Source: an uncultured Bacteroidota bacterium (GTDB lineage Bacteria; Bacteroidota; Bacteroidia; Chitinophagales; Chitinophagaceae). From it: a stretch of 6,815 bases of DNA. Below, in pieces: positions 5,918 through 6,815 of this stretch (position 1 is the stretch's first letter; each line of letters starts with the position of its first letter). The stretch covers positions 1-6,815 of the forward strand of contig CAMLEX010000280.1 of the NCBI GenBank assembly GCA_946479055.1. The letters are read 5' to 3'. The notes beneath the pieces were generated by a model. It was given only the letters and a program-made list of their open reading frames with translations. It had not been told where the DNA came from and ran no database searches. Both the position numbers and the translations under genes were made by a program.

Positions 5918-6815
5918 TTATTTTTTTTCCTGCCCCGGCATTTTATTAAAGTTCCAGGCAACGCTGAGCAGGAAATAACGGCTTAGCCTATCATAACGTT
6001 GCTCACTAATAAAGTTACTGTTGATGGTACGATTGAAGCCGATGTTCTGGTTCAGGATATCATGAGCGACCACGGCTATCTTCAGCGATTTATCTTTCAT
6101 AAATTTACGGCTCAGCTCAGCATTCCAGACCGTGGTATTTACATTATTCGCGAATGCAGCGGTTTTTTGTCGCAGTTCCATTTCTACATTCGATTCCAGT
6201 TCAAAATTCCATGGAAGCTTTACATATCCTTCGGCTCTGCCACCGTAAGTCCAGTAATTATTATCTGCTGAAGGGCGAAGTGATGATTTCGAAATATTCC
6301 GTGTAACCTTTGGACCTATATTGAAATTATATTTTTCCTTAACGGAATACCGGATAGAATAACGCATGGAAAGATTTGCATAGGTATTAATGTTTTCTTT
6401 TCCGTTGATGTAATTCTTTGATCGTCCACCATTGGCCTCAGGCGATAAATCATGGTTAAGCTTTTTGTCGCTTTCTCCCGAGCTCCAATAACCCCAGGAA
6501 TACCAGTTATTATTTCCGTCCACGTTGACCGGGATATAAGTTGTCTTTCCAAAAGAATCCGTACTGCTGAAATTGGTAATCGCATTCTTAGAAAAATTTA
6601 TACCTCCGCTTATGTAAAAATATTTCGCACTGAGTACTTTATAATCATGCAAACTAAGATTGATGCTATGGTTAAAGCCCACCTTAAGATCAGGATTGCC
6701 AACATAAATACTCAATGGATCATCGTTATTGCGAAGGGGTTGAAGCTGCGTGATCGTAGGCTGAACGGTATTGCCGCGATACGATAATGAAAAACCGGTC
6801 TGCGCCTTTAACTTA
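5918..6815 (-). CDS. Outer-membrane beta-barrel / TonB-receptor-like protein, C-terminal part (5' end beyond window)
   Basis: The frame is open from the window edge to a TAA at 5920-5918, giving 298 C-terminal residues. It contains alternating aromatic and polar beta strands with short turns, typical of a large outer-membrane barrel. The segment starting YRGNTVQPTITQLQPL and continuing NDDPLSIYVGNPDLKVGF is characteristic of the Bacteroidota outer-membrane beta-barrel family (OMP_b-brl_3, PF14905), whose full proteins are several hundred residues and usually start with a carboxypeptidase-regulatory-like domain; that part would lie beyond the window. The last strand (YFLLSVAWNFNKMPG) is also typical of the family. 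A TTG at 6715 could be mistaken for a start, but the conserved motif runs straight across it. The substrate cannot be told. The GLPGLI gene follows 84 bases downstream and is the likely partner. Confidence 0.9.
   Translation of the reverse strand, partial: KLKAQTGFSLSYRGNTVQPTITQLQPLRNNDDPLSIYVGNPDLKVGFNHSINLSLHDYKVLSAKYFYISGGINFSKNAITNFSSTDSFGKTTYIPVNVDGNNNWYSWGYWSSGESDKKLNHDLSPEANGGRSKNYINGKENINTYANLSMRYSIRYSVKEKYNFNIGPKVTRNISKSSLRPSADNNYWTYGGRAEGYVKLPWNFELESNVEMELRQKTAAFANNVNTTVWNAELSRKFMKDKSLKIAVVAHDILNQNIGFNRTINSNFISEQRYDRLSRYFLLSVAWNFNKMPGQEKK

Noticed and set aside
6452..6787. Plus-strand 111-residue open frame opposite the barrel gene
   Set aside because: It lies antisense to the well-supported barrel frame and its translation shows no signal peptide or known motif; the same applies to the other open frames opposite or out of frame with called genes.

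Overview
The window looks like chromosomal DNA from a member of the Bacteroidota, most likely a Chitinophagaceae-type relative. The evidence is AT-rich intergenic DNA, no recognisable Shine-Dalgarno sequences, promoter-like TAnnTTTG boxes, short lipoproteins with a late Cys, a GLPGLI-family protein, a PD40/OmpA protein and a Bacteroidota-type outer-membrane beta-barrel. The genus cannot be fixed from the sequence alone.

Layout, left to right. A plus-strand ankyrin-repeat protein (5-748) converges on a run of seven minus-strand genes. Read in their own direction (right to left) these are: the 3' part of an outer-membrane beta-barrel protein (5918-6815, cut by the window edge); a GLPGLI-family exported protein (5096-5833); a GyrI-like effector-binding protein (4448-4930); a PhnB-type VOC protein (3854-4264); an exported PD40-OmpA protein with a TTG start (2049-3656); and two small lipoproteins (1358-1894 and 800-1210).

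Only the barrel and GLPGLI genes look like a functional pair, a combination common in this phylum. The other gaps are roughly 85 to 200 bases and several hold their own promoter-like or hairpin sequence, so most genes are probably transcribed singly or in short units. There is no gene-free stretch longer than 300 bases. The longest gaps are 3657-3853, which holds a 13-bp perfect hairpin; 4265-4447, which holds a promoter-like box and a small palindrome; and 4931-5095, which holds a 30-codon ORF of uncertain status.

The theme is cell-envelope and small stress or effector-binding proteins. I see no mobile element, CRISPR array, tRNA, rRNA, defence island or biosynthetic cluster. The best candidates for something undescribed are non-coding: a set of eight 7-nt units arranged as an inverted repeat (1943-2009) and the GGTTGCC/GGCAACC hairpin (3746-3781). 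Both look like members of dispersed intergenic repeat families, but this cannot be proven from one window.
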